From the NCBI GenBank assembly GCA_013076295.1, contig RQOL01000519.1, positions 1,798,001 through 1,862,000 on the forward strand: a stretch of 64,000 bases of DNA, given 5' to 3'. Positions 53,030 to 64,000 of this stretch are shown here, piece after piece. This DNA comes from Sanderia malayensis. Lineage: Eukaryota; Cnidaria; Scyphozoa; Semaeostomeae; Pelagiidae. Position 1 is the first letter of the stretch. The number at the start of each line of letters is the position of its first letter. The notes beneath the pieces were generated by a model that searched no databases, was not told the DNA's origin, and saw nothing but the letters and a program-made list of their open reading frames with translations. A program made the position numbers and the translations under genes.

Positions 53030-53160
53030 GCATGGCCAATCACGGTGCGGATCAAATCAGGAGGCGGGTCCCCGCTGGCCATTCGCCACGCTGATTGGTT
53101 GTCCGGGGCAGGGGACAGCTGACGTGTCTTGGCGAGGCCTTTGATTTGATTTGATTTGAT
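53030..53160 (+). promoter_or_regulatory. Candidate SoxC promoter with CCAAT and GC boxes
   Basis: A locally GC-rich stretch 400-530 bases before the SoxC start codon. It holds GGCCAATCACG, GGAGGCGGGTCC, CTGATTGGTTG (CCAAT on the other strand) and CAGCTGACGTG. A CCTTTGATTTGATTTGATTT run follows, which includes a TCF/LEF-like CTTTGAT. No TATA box is obvious. The transcription start was not determined. Confidence 0.45.
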
Positions 53161-53556
53161 TGAAGAGAGAGATACCGAGAATTCGTGATTCGTGTGAGTT
53201 TATTCTCAAATCAGAAACATCACGGTATCGTCAAGTCGTTGGAAGGAGAAGTCCTATATACGTGTATGTAGTCCCACAGTTCGTTTAGCAACGACAACAA
53301 TATCACAACAACGCTTACTCCAGTCAGTGGCTCGATAAACACAGTCTACTACTATTTCTACTACCATTACACATAGCCAAACATCATATATCCACATTGA
53401 ACAGCTGCGGTTATCGGGAAAGTGTGTACAGTGGTATTTATGCTTTGTTATATGATTAACAAACGGTGAAATTATTATTAATATTGGTAGAAGCAGATAT
53501 CGTAAACGGCACGTTTGGGTGTAAATAAATCGAGAGTGACTTGTAGATGAGAAAAT

Positions 53557-54660
53557 ATGGAGTTGAATTTGGATGAAGGATTTGAAATTTCACGCTCTTC
53601 GTTCCCCACACCGGAACCACTGGAGGGTGACTTAACGTCTGTTGTATCCAAGACGGTTAACAATGCCAACAAAACGCAAAATGTAAATATGAAGAAGTCC
53701 TCGTCAAGCAAGGAGGCTCACAACAGCCACGTGAAAAGGCCCATGAACGCGTTCATGGTGTGGAGTCAGATCGAGAGGAGAAAGATGGCTGAGATCTACC
53801 CAGACATGCACAACGCAGAGATCAGTCGACGACTCGGGCGGAGGTGGAAACTGCTGACCGAAACAGAACGCAGACCGTTCATACAACGGTCCGAGATACT
53901 ACGCGAGGAGCACATGAAAAAGTATCCCGACTACAAATACAGGCCGAAGAAAAAGAACAAGAGCAGTGCTGGGAGTAACGCAAATGTTGGTGGAGGTTTT
54001 GGTGTAAATAAATCCATAAACGTCGTCGGATCAACAGCAGTAGCAGCAAAGGTCATGCATCACAATAATTCGTCACCACAGAAAAACGGACATTGCAACG
54101 TGAACAGCGCATTTGGTGATTACAGCACAGGATGTCTACCGAGCACGCCGAAACATGCATCATCGGCATCGAAGGAAATGCCAAATTCACCGACAGCATT
54201 CAAGCGCGAAGTCGGTAGGATCGGAAGCCTAAGCAGCGGTAATGGCAATTACAATCTATCGCCAAGTAAACACAGTGGTGATAGCAGCGAGGGGGAGGGG
54301 GAGAAGAAAATCACCAGAAACCCCCTGACACCGCCCCCCAAAGTCCCCGATTCGTCGATGTATTCCGTGGAAGACTGTCACCAACAAGATCATCAGTTGA
54401 GTTTCTACGAGGACTTGGATTTGAGCTTGAGAAAGTACTCGCAGACGACGATGAAAAATTCCGTTCTCACCCCCGTGCAGCAGGCACCCACGTGGAAGAC
54501 CACAAATGGGTCGGCGTCTGATTTGAATCTCGGCCTATCGTCCTTGCCGATGTCTCCGTTCGTAGACAAGGGGGTGTTTGATTTTCAAGATTTGTACACG
54601 ACGCCCGAAGTCTCAGAGCTGATCTCCGGACAGTGGTTGGAAAATACTTTGGCCATGTAG
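53557..54660 (+). CDS. SOX11: SoxC HMG-box transcription factor (SOX4/11/12 group)
   Basis: Intronless frame of 367 residues starting at the first ATG after a long 5' leader. The HMG box (about 58-133) reads [19 protein letters not shown], then [19 protein letters not shown] and [19 protein letters not shown] and PDMHNAEIS are typical of group C. The box binds the DNA minor groove and bends it in the nucleus. The C-terminus (about 340-367, [20 protein letters not shown] then LENTLAM) matches the vertebrate SoxC transactivation tail CTPEVSEMISGDWLE, but ends without the final NLVFTY. Between them is a Ser/Asn-rich linker with [12 protein letters not shown] and an acidic patch [11 protein letters not shown]. 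SoxC proteins act in neural and progenitor differentiation; the single-exon structure agrees with vertebrate SoxC genes. The gene symbol names the group; the gene should be the pre-duplication orthologue. Confidence 0.95.
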   Translation: MELNLDEGFEISRSSFPTPEPLEGDLTSVVSKTVNNANKTQNVNMKKSSSSKEAHNSHVKRPMNAFMVWSQIERRKMAEIYPDMHNAEISRRLGRRWKLLTETERRPFIQRSEILREEHMKKYPDYKYRPKKKNKSSAGSNANVGGGFGVNKSINVVGSTAVAAKVMHHNNSSPQKNGHCNVNSAFGDYSTGCLPSTPKHASSASKEMPNSPTAFKREVGRIGSLSSGNGNYNLSPSKHSGDSSEGEGEKKITRNPLTPPPKVPDSSMYSVEDCHQQDHQLSFYEDLDLSLRKYSQTTMKNSVLTPVQQAPTWKTTNGSASDLNLGLSSLPMSPFVDKGVFDFQDLYTTPEVSELISGQWLENTLAM

Positions 54661-57600
54661 CTCAGTGACACTGCCATCTAGATGTATTTTTCTGTACATA
54701 CTATTTTGTCTCGTTGACTGTGCATGCATGGTGTGAAATCCTGATTAACGAACTTGTCAAGCCTAACGAGAGCTGAACATCTGCTCAGCAGTACAATTTA
54801 TTCTTCGCTTGGGTGTGACAAAATTGGCACGAAATATTGTTGAGAATTGTCTTCTCTTCAAGCTTCGCTTTATCAGCGTTCCACAAAACTGCCGTCTAGT
54901 TAACCATGTATTGCTATACACATTCAGCTAACCCCACAGAGTTCATTCATGAACAGTTAGTTATATAACTCAAGCAGTTATTGAAGCCCTGCTCTGTTGC
55001 CTTCAAGTCATACGTGAAGATAATGCATTTTCTACCAGTAGAAGTGATTTTTTGAACGCATTTTTCACCAAATAGTTTATAAAGATGTCTTGAAAAGCCC
55101 TGACATTTCTGATTTGAATAACGTTGTTTAGTTTTTATTGTGACGAAGAAACAAGGTTCTTTTTATGAAAATTAGCCAATTTATGTATGTGTACACACAA
55201 ATAGAGAACAACTGTAAAAAAAGGCGATTACTGATGCATTGCATAGTTACACGAATATTTTATCGTGACAAACGTTTGTAAAGTTAACGTGAAATGCAAC
55301 GGCTAGGAAAATAACAGTATTTGGCACTAGCAGAGAGAAGATTTTATAAATATTCCTATCAATGTTGTAAATAAGAGAATATGAGGTATAAATGACATCG
55401 GATGTGTTTTAGACAGTGTGTGATTTTCTCCTGATTTTCTCCATTTCCTAAATGGAGTGAAGAAATCTGGTTATGCACAGAAAAAGAACCCTGTATTTTA
55501 CTGGGACCTCGATATTATGAAAAGCAGAAATAATGTAAACAACTGGTGCTTTATTAGGACAAGGTCTTAAAATTTCAACATGGCCTAGGCTTGCATATGT
55601 ACACAGATGGAACACGCCGACTAAATCGTAACAATAACCTCTTGGCTCAGTTTCAAATTTTTCCGCATTTGCCATTGCGCCCGCGTCGCAATACAATGTC
55701 TCGAAATTCCGCGTAATACCATGATTTTTCATTTAATTAACCAAAACAATAAGTCATGTTTGACCTCGCAAATTCGCAAAACAAAACGCATTCAGCTTGA
55801 GAGAAAATAAGCAGTGGTGCCCATCATCTTTCAATTATCCTTAAACTGGTCGCAACCGGTTTAATTCTTTGGGCCGTTATTCTCTGACCATATCATGCAT
55901 GCACCGCATTCAATGTCTACACTATTCGTGGCCTATAGAGTGTAAACTTTGCAAAAACAACAGCTGATAGCTAAAAAAACCATTCGAAACGCGACTCAAT
56001 TCGAATCACGCACAATGCTTTGTTTGCCAGCTTTCCTATTGTTTATATTGCAAAGCTAATTCGCAGTGATGCCATAGTATATCCAGATCTGCTTGCTATT
56101 GTGTTGCATTCAAAGACCATAGCATGTACCTTTGCAAAGACATAAATAGTCGGACGAGCGTCCAGCAAAACACGTTGGGACACAATGTGCGCGGATTTCT
56201 GCAGCTTAACTACGCTATTTCTATTGAAAGCGCAAATCCGATGATGCATGTATGAAAAGAATGATGTTATCTCTCCGTTCTCCACTGGGGTCTGCAACAC
56301 CGTTTGGAAGCGAACTAGCGATTAAACCATGTGCATTGTGTCGACAAATGATTAATAAATCATAAACGCCACGCAGATCATGCAACATAAACACTGTTAA
56401 GGAAATGCATTCACAGCTAAGTATCGAACTTGGACATTGGAAATTTGGTCAAGAGTTTAACATAGACGTAGCGCTATGGAAGTTGTAGGGGGGGGGGACA
56501 AGTAGAAACTTTCATCAAATTCTAGAACAATCTCAGATTATTAAGAACTGCGGCCCATGTTTTGAAAATTACGGGCCCCAGGTGCCATGATCTCCACAGA
56601 TTTGTTTAAAATATTTTGAAGTAATACTAATGGTTGTTTTCTTGATGGAAGAAATGATTTGCTCAAAATAACCAGTATTTCAGATAACGAAAAATCCAAC
56701 TTCAATTATTAATCCCAAAGCAAGAATCGTGATACAATATCATCTTTACCCCAATAGCATCATGCATGCAAATTCAGGTCAAGGAAACAAACAAGCACGA
56801 AACTGCATAGCTAAAAGGCGGACCACTACAATACTGCAGTGCCTGATAGCTAAAAAACGGACCATTGAATGCGTGTATCGTTCGGGAGAATGATCCCACG
56901 CCGTGCTCTCAATTACAACACGTATCGAGTCTTGCACAAACTACAACAAAACTACGTACATTGGATTGACGCTTATCGCTGGAACAGTGTGATTGCAGCA
57001 AACGTAGTTCACACGGTTAAATGACTATTGAATGTTGAAATCAAAGCCGCAAATTCTACCAAAGCAGCAATTATTTGCTTGGAGATTCATCTCTTTCGTT
57101 GGAGACGCAGCGCAAAGCACAAAAACATAATTTACCAAGGTGCTTGCGCCACAATCCCTCACCGGAGTAAGACAATGAATGTTTGTCTTTCTATTATTGT
57201 AATCCGAAACGGTTTTGGGAGATTTTTGTTTAGCGAACATCTGTCGCCTCCTTCAGGCCACGTTGTTTCTATTGTTCGGCAGTTTCAAACCAGCCAGCTG
57301 CCCACACAAGAGAACAAATTATCAGGGGCACGCTTGAATATCTTCAAATGTCCGCTTTCAACTAATATTGACAATATCTTGAATGCTACTAATCACCTTC
57401 TATAGAACATTGCATATGGTTTGCTTTACTTTGCTTAGCAAGCAATTATCAGTTTACAGCGCATCGTTCGATAAAGAATTGCGAAATCGAGGTTGAGTAT
57501 GTGTACACCACGCATGTTCTCGTTCTTCCCCCTTTCTATTGCAAGTCAAATCACATTGAGCCTAATGACCAAGACCAATATACACCAATGCAATGCTCAT

Positions 57601-58735
57601 TACATGAGGCTCGATACAAAGGCCTTATGTAATGAGCTAGGACCGTTGTTGCGAACCCAAGGCGTTAAAAATACTTCGTCTAATCATATAGTTTCATTTA
57701 ACCTAGATTGCATTTAAAGATGTCTAGCTTGTTTTTCCAGGGAGATTGCTATATGAAGGGTTAGGTTTGAACACCATTGTGGACTCTGTTTACCTTAATG
57801 CGTGGCTATCGTGGATACTCCCTCCATCTGGCCTGCCAAGCTTGCGTATTCCCAGCAGCAAATACTAATGGTAATAACTTTGTAATTTAACGACGCATAT
57901 GACACCGTTAAGATATACAAAGCAGGGCTGCACTGCGCTGTAATATAGCATTAAATGCTACACCTGTTATCAGTCTCAAAGAGAGCCAGGCTTATGCTAG
58001 GCCACAAATCACTCAAATTCACATCGCTTTTTAGCAAAATTGCTCTCCTCTCGTCTGGTTGAGTGGTTGCTATCTAAAAAGCGTGCCTCGCCTCCCCCGC
58101 TGATTGGTCATAATAAAAACAGCAATCTTTATAGATATTCGAGAGAAGTAAAAATATGCAGTATTGATGTGAATCGAATCCTAATCCTCATGGGGGTGCA
58201 ATTTTGTTGCAGATGAAATGCAAAGAAAAGTTTTCGTGCGGCGACCACATTCATTAAATTAATCATGTTACAAGGAGCTTACATCAACACGGTCGCAATA
58301 CATCATTGGACAGCACGATAGCATGCACACACACAGCACACACACACACACAGCTAGCCTGCACGATAGCATTATTAGGCCACAATGTTAATACAAATCA
58401 TTGGTAATATCTGCACGATAATGGTGAATCACACACAGCAGTGATCCACTCAAATGGCTGGTGGATGCGTGGTAATGTAGTGCTTTAGATCAGAGCCTTG
58501 ATATAGATAAGCGTCAGCTCACACCACGAAGCATGCAGAGGCAAATGAAGACAACGATTTAAAGAACACGTACTTTCATGCCAATAACAAATGTAACAGA
58601 GGTTCACAGTAAACAGCGGTCCCAAAATAAGTCTCTAAATTATGCTTTATGTACATTGACAGTCAATGTTATATTTACCAAAGCTACGGTAAAAGTAGCG
58701 ATAAAAATAGAATGATAATAGTTGCTATTGTTGTT
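54661..58735. other. Gene-poor DNA downstream of SoxC
   Basis: The left about 800 bases are the probable SoxC 3' untranslated region. The rest, to the HDAC gene, shows no conserved coding sequence; frames of up to 125 codons (57028-57405 plus) look random. A CA-repeat lies at 58326-58356. The stretch may hold SoxC regulatory DNA. Confidence 0.5.
58326..58356. repeat. (CA)n microsatellite
   Basis: ACACACACAGCACACACACA and flanking CA units. Confidence 0.85.
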
Positions 58736-58744
58736 GTCGTAGTT

Positions 58745-58838
58745 GATGGTGGTATTAGTGGTAGTAGTAGTAGTAGTAGTAGTTGTTGTAGTAGTAGTAG
58801 TTGTTGTAGTAGTAGTAGTAAAGGTAGTAGTAATAATG

Positions 58839-58873
<35 letters not shown>

Positions 58874-59255
58874 TGAAGTAGTAGTAGTAGTAGTGGTAGT
58901 AGTAATAGTGATAGTGGTGGCAGTAGTAGTAGTAATGGTAGAAGTAATAGTTGTAATACTGATAGTAGTTGTAATAGCAGCAATAGTAGATGTTGTCGCA
59001 GTAATAGCAGTAGTTGTCATAGTAGTAAATAGTAGTAATAGTTTTTGTTGTTATAGCAGCAGTAGTTACAGTAGCAGCAGTAGCTAATGTTGTTGTTGTT
59101 GCTTTTCTTGTTGTTGTTGTGTAATAACAGTAAGTAGCAATACCTGTAGTAATGGTAGTGGTTATCACTGTTGTAGCAACAGTAAGTAACAGTGACGGCG
59201 ATAGCAGCAATATTAGTAGCTAACAATACCAATAACGCACTTAATAATAATAATA
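58745..59255. repeat. (GTA/GTT/GTG)n trinucleotide microsatellite
   Basis: About 500 bases of imperfect GTA, GTT and GTG triplets, purest at 58755-58970, then more degenerate and ending in TTAATAATAATAATAATAA near 59240. It opens long artefactual reading frames on both strands. Confidence 0.92.
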
Positions 59256-59470
59256 ATAATTCTCGTAGGTTGTTGTTGCTGTAATTGTGGTGTCAGTATT
59301 GCAGTTGCAGTTTAAGTATTTGCAGTTCAGTGTAACTCGGTTCAGTTAACGTATAAAGTAAAGTTGTAGCCTATGAGGAACCAATTGGCCCCATATCGGT
59401 TCAAATTAAATACATGTGAATTACAGTGACACGTAACTTACTTATCTAATAGTAAAAATAAAACATCGCA

Positions 59471-59732
59471 TACCGTATTTCTTATATCAGGCGCCCCGGG
59501 GCTTCTATCAGTTACGGCACTTTCTAACGAGCGCTTATTACAAACTTGGGAGACTTTTCTGAGTAATAAGTAATATGGAAACAACAAAGATCGCATCATC
59601 TATCACTGGATATAAGCATGGTTTGTTTATCAAAATAATGAGAGCGATAGCAAAGGGGCGTTTAATTGTAACCAAGGTCTGCTAATAGGGCGCTTATTCG
59701 AAGGGAGGCGCTTAATCAAGAAAATAAGGTAT
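59471..59732. repeat. Inverted-repeat MITE, TACYGTAAA/ATAAGC family
   Basis: Left end TACCGTATTTCTTATATCAG then GCGCCCCGGGG; right end GGCGCTTAATCAAGAAAATA then AGGTATA. GGCGCTTATTCGAAGG lies inside. The ends are diverged inverted repeats. Confidence 0.6.
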
Positions 59733-59929
59733 ACGTATGTATATAAGAGTTCGTGTTATATCTCCAAGGCATTATTAAAAAGAAAAAAAGCGTCTTTGCA
59801 CAAGAACCAAAGCCTGACATCACAAATAACTTCTCAATACCTTATCATCATGCTTTGATCATATTCCGTTACACCACCAATCGGTAACCTGCCTCCCCCC
59901 CCCCCAACCTAACGTCCACAGCTTCGCAC

Positions 59930-62900
59930 TCAGGACTCTGTCACAGTCGTCGACGCAGCTTCAATAGGAGCAGTGGCATCGGCATCAACGGGTGCAGCGG
60001 GTTCAACGGGAGCCTCCTCCGGAGCCTTGACAACCGGCTCTTCCATTGGTATTTCCGCCGGTGCTTTAGGGGCAGCAGAAGGCGACAGTGGGGCAGGAGA
60101 AGCGGGTGCTACGTCTTTTGGGACGCTTTCTTCAGGGACAGACGGTGAACTGGTCCTAAATTGGTAGAGAGATGGAGAACATGTGAGTCTAAGAAAGGTG
60201 TGCTGGTGGAATTTAGGGATACGCAAAAAAGATACAAGGGTGTACAGGTGTAGAGATGCAAGCATGGAAGATGTAAAAGGAGATAGGATGCAATACACTG
60301 GGAGAAAGGATGCAATACACTGGGAGAAACAATGCGAAAGGTGCTTAGCATGCAGTGTACATACTTTTCTTGCTCTATTGACGGTTTGCTTTCATCGATA
60401 TCCATGGCTTCTGCCTTTGGTTGCACTTCGACGCTATCGTTTTCTACCGGTTTAGGTTCCTCGCTAGAAAATAAAAAATCTTTCATGTTACGATAGCTAC
60501 ATGCATTACAAACAATTGTGTAAGCTCACAGGCCACGTATATGCGTAACCATATTGCATATACACTGCTAATAGACAAGTCGCAGGGTGATTGAGGGTTT
60601 CATGGCATGGAGCGAATACAGGATACGAGGTTATAAGAGAGGACATAGCTACGAGAGTACAGGAGAAGATACGAGAATATATGAGAAGACACGAAAATAT
60701 ACGAGAAAATAAGAGGATATACGAGAAGATACGAGGATATACGAGAAGATACAAGAATATAGGAGGCTATACGAAAGAATACGAAAAAGAAAACAAGAAT
60801 TTCAAAAAGAAGATGTAGTCACAAGAAGATACAAGGAAAAACGTGAAAATCAACACACATATCGGTAGTAGAAGCTGGCTGACTGTCCTCCATCGGTTCG
60901 GCCTTTATCTCCATTGGCTCTGTTTTTATCTCGACACTCTCTTCAGCATTCTCTTTTTCCACCGGTTTTTCTGTTGCTCCATCTTTGTTCTCATTATTGG
61001 AAGATGTTGGTGCCGTTGTTTCACCTTGATCTTCCTTATTATCGTTAGAATCGTTGGTCTTCGAGGAGCGTGGAGATGATGCCCGTTTGAGCTTCTTCTT
61101 CTGTGGTCCATCTTCTTTGCCGCTTGAGACATTCTTCCTTCCGTTACCCTCATCGTCCGAGTCGGAGAATTCGTCATCACGAGAGATTCTCTTGTCTGAT
61201 GCGAAAACTGTTTGAGAAAGAGAGAAAAGTAGAAACAGTTAGTTGATTATCAACAATCCTTATCTCTCTTCACTGAGTTATAAAATAGTTATTTAATGTG
61301 AGATGTACAAAAAGATAGGTGAAAAAAAAAGATCATGCAAGAATATGTAAGAAAATACAAGAAGCAAACACGCACAGAAAATATGGTGAAGTGCAAGAAA
61401 GCACGAAGTTGCACGATATAAAAAGTACAAGAAATAAGAACGTATGAAAAGATATAAAAATGTGCAAAAATAGAAGTGGTTCTGGTCGAGGATAAGCGCT
61501 GCATAAAAACATACTTGAAAATCTTGTGTCCGGGTTTTGTTTGTCTTCCTCTTCGTCAGTTTCATCCGGCATGCCATCTTCCGGAATCGGTTGCATCTGC
61601 ACGCCCGGTGCATGCGGAATCATGCGCAGGTTTTCGTACAGTCGTTGTCTGCGAAACAATAAACATCAGGATATACAGAAAAATGAGCACGAAGGCAGAT
61701 ATCCGACATCCGGGCACAATTAAATCAGAACAGAAGAGCAGAATGCGAATGAAAAGAGGGATAATGTACAGAACCAAGTTGACTCAAGAAATATCTCACT
61801 TGATTTTGTCCATGTAGTCGGTCGTGTTCTGATTCTGCATGTTGGAAGGTTGAATGTGCAGCTTGAAATCCGGTCCGAAATATTCGAAGTAATCATTATA
61901 AGGTAGCTCTGAAAGTAGGCGAAAGAGTAAATGGCTATCAATTGGTATGAAGTGTTGTGATAGGTAGATATTGATGGGTGGTACTCGTGTACACTGGAGT
62001 ATTATGAATTCAGGAAATGCACAATGATGTTAGAGTACAAATTATAAAAACATAACAGGGTATTACAGGAAGATATGACGGTATACTAGAAGATGGAGCT
62101 AAAGACGTGAAGTATAAGTAGTTAGCGACAGGCCCAAGTAAATAGAAACGTGATAAATATAAATGTACAAGAGGAACTAGGTAAAAGAAAACATGATGAC
62201 ATATAACAAATAATATTCGAAGGCAAGAAAAGAACAAAAAATATTGTAAACCCAGGAAATATTAATTTTTACAAATAAGCCACCAGAGGGTTATTTGAGG
62301 ATTTACCGTATACCGTAATGTGTAAGATAAAGACACAAAAGAGAATAAATAGACCAAACAGCATATGCTAACCACATCACTATCTAAGACTATACAAAGA
62401 GGGAACTCTTACCATTTGGAATGTCAATCTCCAATGCAACAGACGTCTCGTAGGTCCAGCAGCGTGCCACATTCCTGATCGTGTAACCACCACCGCCAAG
62501 TACAAGCAATGGCAAATTAAACTTCTTCACAAACTCAACACACGAAGCGTGGCCTATGAAGAAAGCAATACAATTAATGATTGACACTTGGTATTGAAGT
62601 GTATACTTGAGTATACTTGATGTTGTTAACTAGCTTTGCTCCATTCAGTAAGCTTCTAAATTGAAGCTATTTATCTGCAGTGGGATTGCGACCTGGCGAG
62701 CCCTGTGGGAAACAAAGAGGTTGCTCGGTATATCGTGAAGTTCGTTGCTGAAGGAAAATTCCACCACGACACAATTAAAAGATGTTTAGTTTGTAATATG
62801 GGAAAGTTCCTTACATGCATAAATCTTGGCCTGCTTTAAATACAGTTCAGCGCAAATACAACAAACAAATTAATAAATTTCTGTAGCATATGATAATAAA

Positions 62901-64000
62901 AATTCAGAACAATGCTCGAAACGTTCCTGACATGGCAGCACTCTGGCAAATTGAAGGGTTAAATAGAGTAGTACAACATGGTAAATAAATCAGTGAATCA
63001 GTGAAGCAGTGAGGCTGACCTTTCAGTGATAAGTTGAAGCATCCAAGTCTGTCGCCAGAAAGAGAATCAGCACCACATTGCAATACAATGGCACTTGGCT
63101 GGTAAATCTCAATTACTTTGGATATGATCTGATTGGAAAGAGATGATAGTTGAATCTCAATGCATATTGTATACAATGCACGAATAACATCAAGATAATA
63201 GAATCATTGCATGCGAATGTTAAAGTGTATTAAAAGATACAATGATTTGCTAAGAAACACAGGGGTGAAATAGAAAGTACGAGAGTGGATTAAAAATAAA
63301 ATAATGTAAAAGATTGATATAGCTGATTTCAACCAAAGATGTACGTATTAAAAGGTACAATAAAGTACAAGAATGATATACTAAAAAACACATGAGTGGA
63401 GAGTCAAGATGAAATGTTGATAGATAAATGTAACAGGGAATGAGGAAAAGGGCCTTACTGGATTGAAGATCTTTTCATAAGAATCATCATCTATGCCATC
63501 TCTCAATGGAAAGTTCACTGCATAGTATTTCCCTTTGCTAGCTCCAATATCCTGTGTAGGTATAAAAACACAAAACACATTGATAAATGAACGTATAAAA
63601 TACAAGTATACTACACGCATTAAAACTACGTTTAAAAAGCGTGGTGGAGAATCTTGTTGAGCCTTGATAACAGACAAGAGTACTCCTTGCTTTAGGACAG
63701 CAAGAACCGCAAAGAATGCACAGAAAAAGAAAAAAATCGTGAAATATAAAATGAGCCAAAGAAAGAGAATTTCAAGCATAACTAACAGGACAATTGGATA
63801 CTTTAGGACGGCAAGAACGGCAAAAAACGCGAAATTAGAAAGAAGTCGCAAAATAAAAAGAAAGACCCATGCAAAGAAATTCGCAAACCATAATAACACA
63901 CAAGTTCCTTGCTTGTGGACAGAAAGAATCGCAAAATAGATTCATGAAGGGAAATTTAAGATAAAAAACAAATGTACGCCATACCCTTAGGTCTCCGGTT
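59930..64000 (-). CDS. HDAC1: Class I histone deacetylase (HDAC1/2), C-terminal half; 5' part outside window
   Basis: Nine exons: 63985-64000 (continues right), 63459-63551, 63020-63128, 62413-62553, 61800-61908, 61515-61648, 60859-61207, 60365-60463 and 59930-60155, all in phase. HDAC1/2 removes acetyl groups from histone tails as the catalytic subunit of the Sin3, NuRD and CoREST complexes. Seen: [39 protein letters not shown] (with a zinc-binding Asp), [16 protein letters not shown] (with the catalytic Tyr) and [19 protein letters not shown], then [14 protein letters not shown]. The tail has [18 protein letters not shown], the CK2-site region of vertebrate HDAC1/2, then a Lys-rich stretch ([11 protein letters not shown]) and a Pro/Ala/Glu-rich end closing in TVTES. 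The tail is longer than in human HDAC1. The zinc-binding His-Asp pair lies in the missing 5' part. Confidence 0.95.
60650..60800. repeat. Purine-rich 12-base tandem repeat in an HDAC intron
   Basis: Degenerate units of ATACGAGAAGAT / ATACGAGGATAT repeat about a dozen times in the intron between the two penultimate HDAC exons. Confidence 0.75.
62265..62320. repeat. Half copy of the TACYGTAAA/ATAAGC family in an HDAC intron
   Basis: ACAAATAAGCCACCAGAGGG and TTATTTGAGGATTTACCGTA followed by TACCGTAA. Only one end is preserved, so this is a fragment. Confidence 0.45.
63690..63935. repeat. Three copies of a 110-base unit in an HDAC intron
   Basis: CTTTAGGACAGCAAGAACCG near 63690, CTTTAGGACGGCAAGAACGG near 63801 and CTTGTGGACAGAAAGAATCG near 63909 are each followed by CAAA and A-rich sequence with CGCAAA or CGTGAAA. 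The intron lies between the two leftward-reading exons at 63459-63551 and 63985. Confidence 0.6.

Noticed and set aside
53557..54660. SoxF assignment, because human SOX18 and SOX17 lie near TCEA2 and TCEA1
   Set aside because: The HMG box ([17 protein letters not shown]) and the C-terminal [15 protein letters not shown] tail are group C, not group F.
57028..57405. 125-codon frame on the plus strand
   Set aside because: No family resemblance, no codon-use signal and overlaps another frame on the minus strand; probably chance.
58640..59232. Several overlapping frames (poly-Val, poly-Thr, poly-Tyr) on both strands
   Set aside because: They come from the GTA/GTT/GTG trinucleotide microsatellite.

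Overview
This is nuclear DNA from an animal, very probably a marine invertebrate. Coding exons are split by GT-AG introns of about 100 to 1,400 bases. The proteins are metazoan (SoxC, syntenin, SYCP2, RZ-type RGS, class I HDAC). Non-coding DNA is AT-rich and full of short inverted-repeat transposons and microsatellites. About nine genes lie in 64 kb, so the genome is fairly compact. I cannot name the phylum: tunicate, sponge and cnidarian remain possible. Gene models were built by hand from splice signals, and every exon junction quoted keeps the reading frame.

Left part, 1-20 kb, minus strand throughout. In window order: the 5' part of HADHA (1-2721), a 694-residue TIR-SAM-TIR-TIR protein (3649-6644), TFIIS/TCEA (7348-11592), and an RZ-family RGS protein (17092-19826). 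A 3.37-kb foldback transposon with a perfect 8-bp target duplication (11820-15193) lies between TCEA and RGS. An RGS intron carries a tandem array with embedded telomere-like CCCTAA repeats (about 18310-19020).

Middle, 20-38 kb. About 6 kb holds no recognisable gene, only an inverted-repeat element (24891-25354). Then a plus-strand gene (26111-32825) joins an N-terminal EF-hand module in frame to a complete TRAPPC12. It converges on an AIG1/ADTRP-family membrane protein (33529-34299, minus), followed by syntenin (34913-37831, minus).

Right part, 38-64 kb. A 33-exon SYCP2 gene (minus, about 38.8-50.2 kb) encodes a meiotic chromosome-axis protein. An intronless SoxC gene (53557-54660, plus) is divergent from SYCP2 and flanked by gene-poor DNA. 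The 3' half of a class I histone deacetylase (HDAC1/2, minus) runs off the right edge.

These are mostly housekeeping and developmental genes, not one pathway. The most unusual items are the triple-TIR protein, whose three TIR domains each keep the glutamate expected of NAD-cleaving TIRs, the EF-hand/TRAPPC12 fusion, the foldback element, and an RGS-TCEA adjacency that matches vertebrate gene order.
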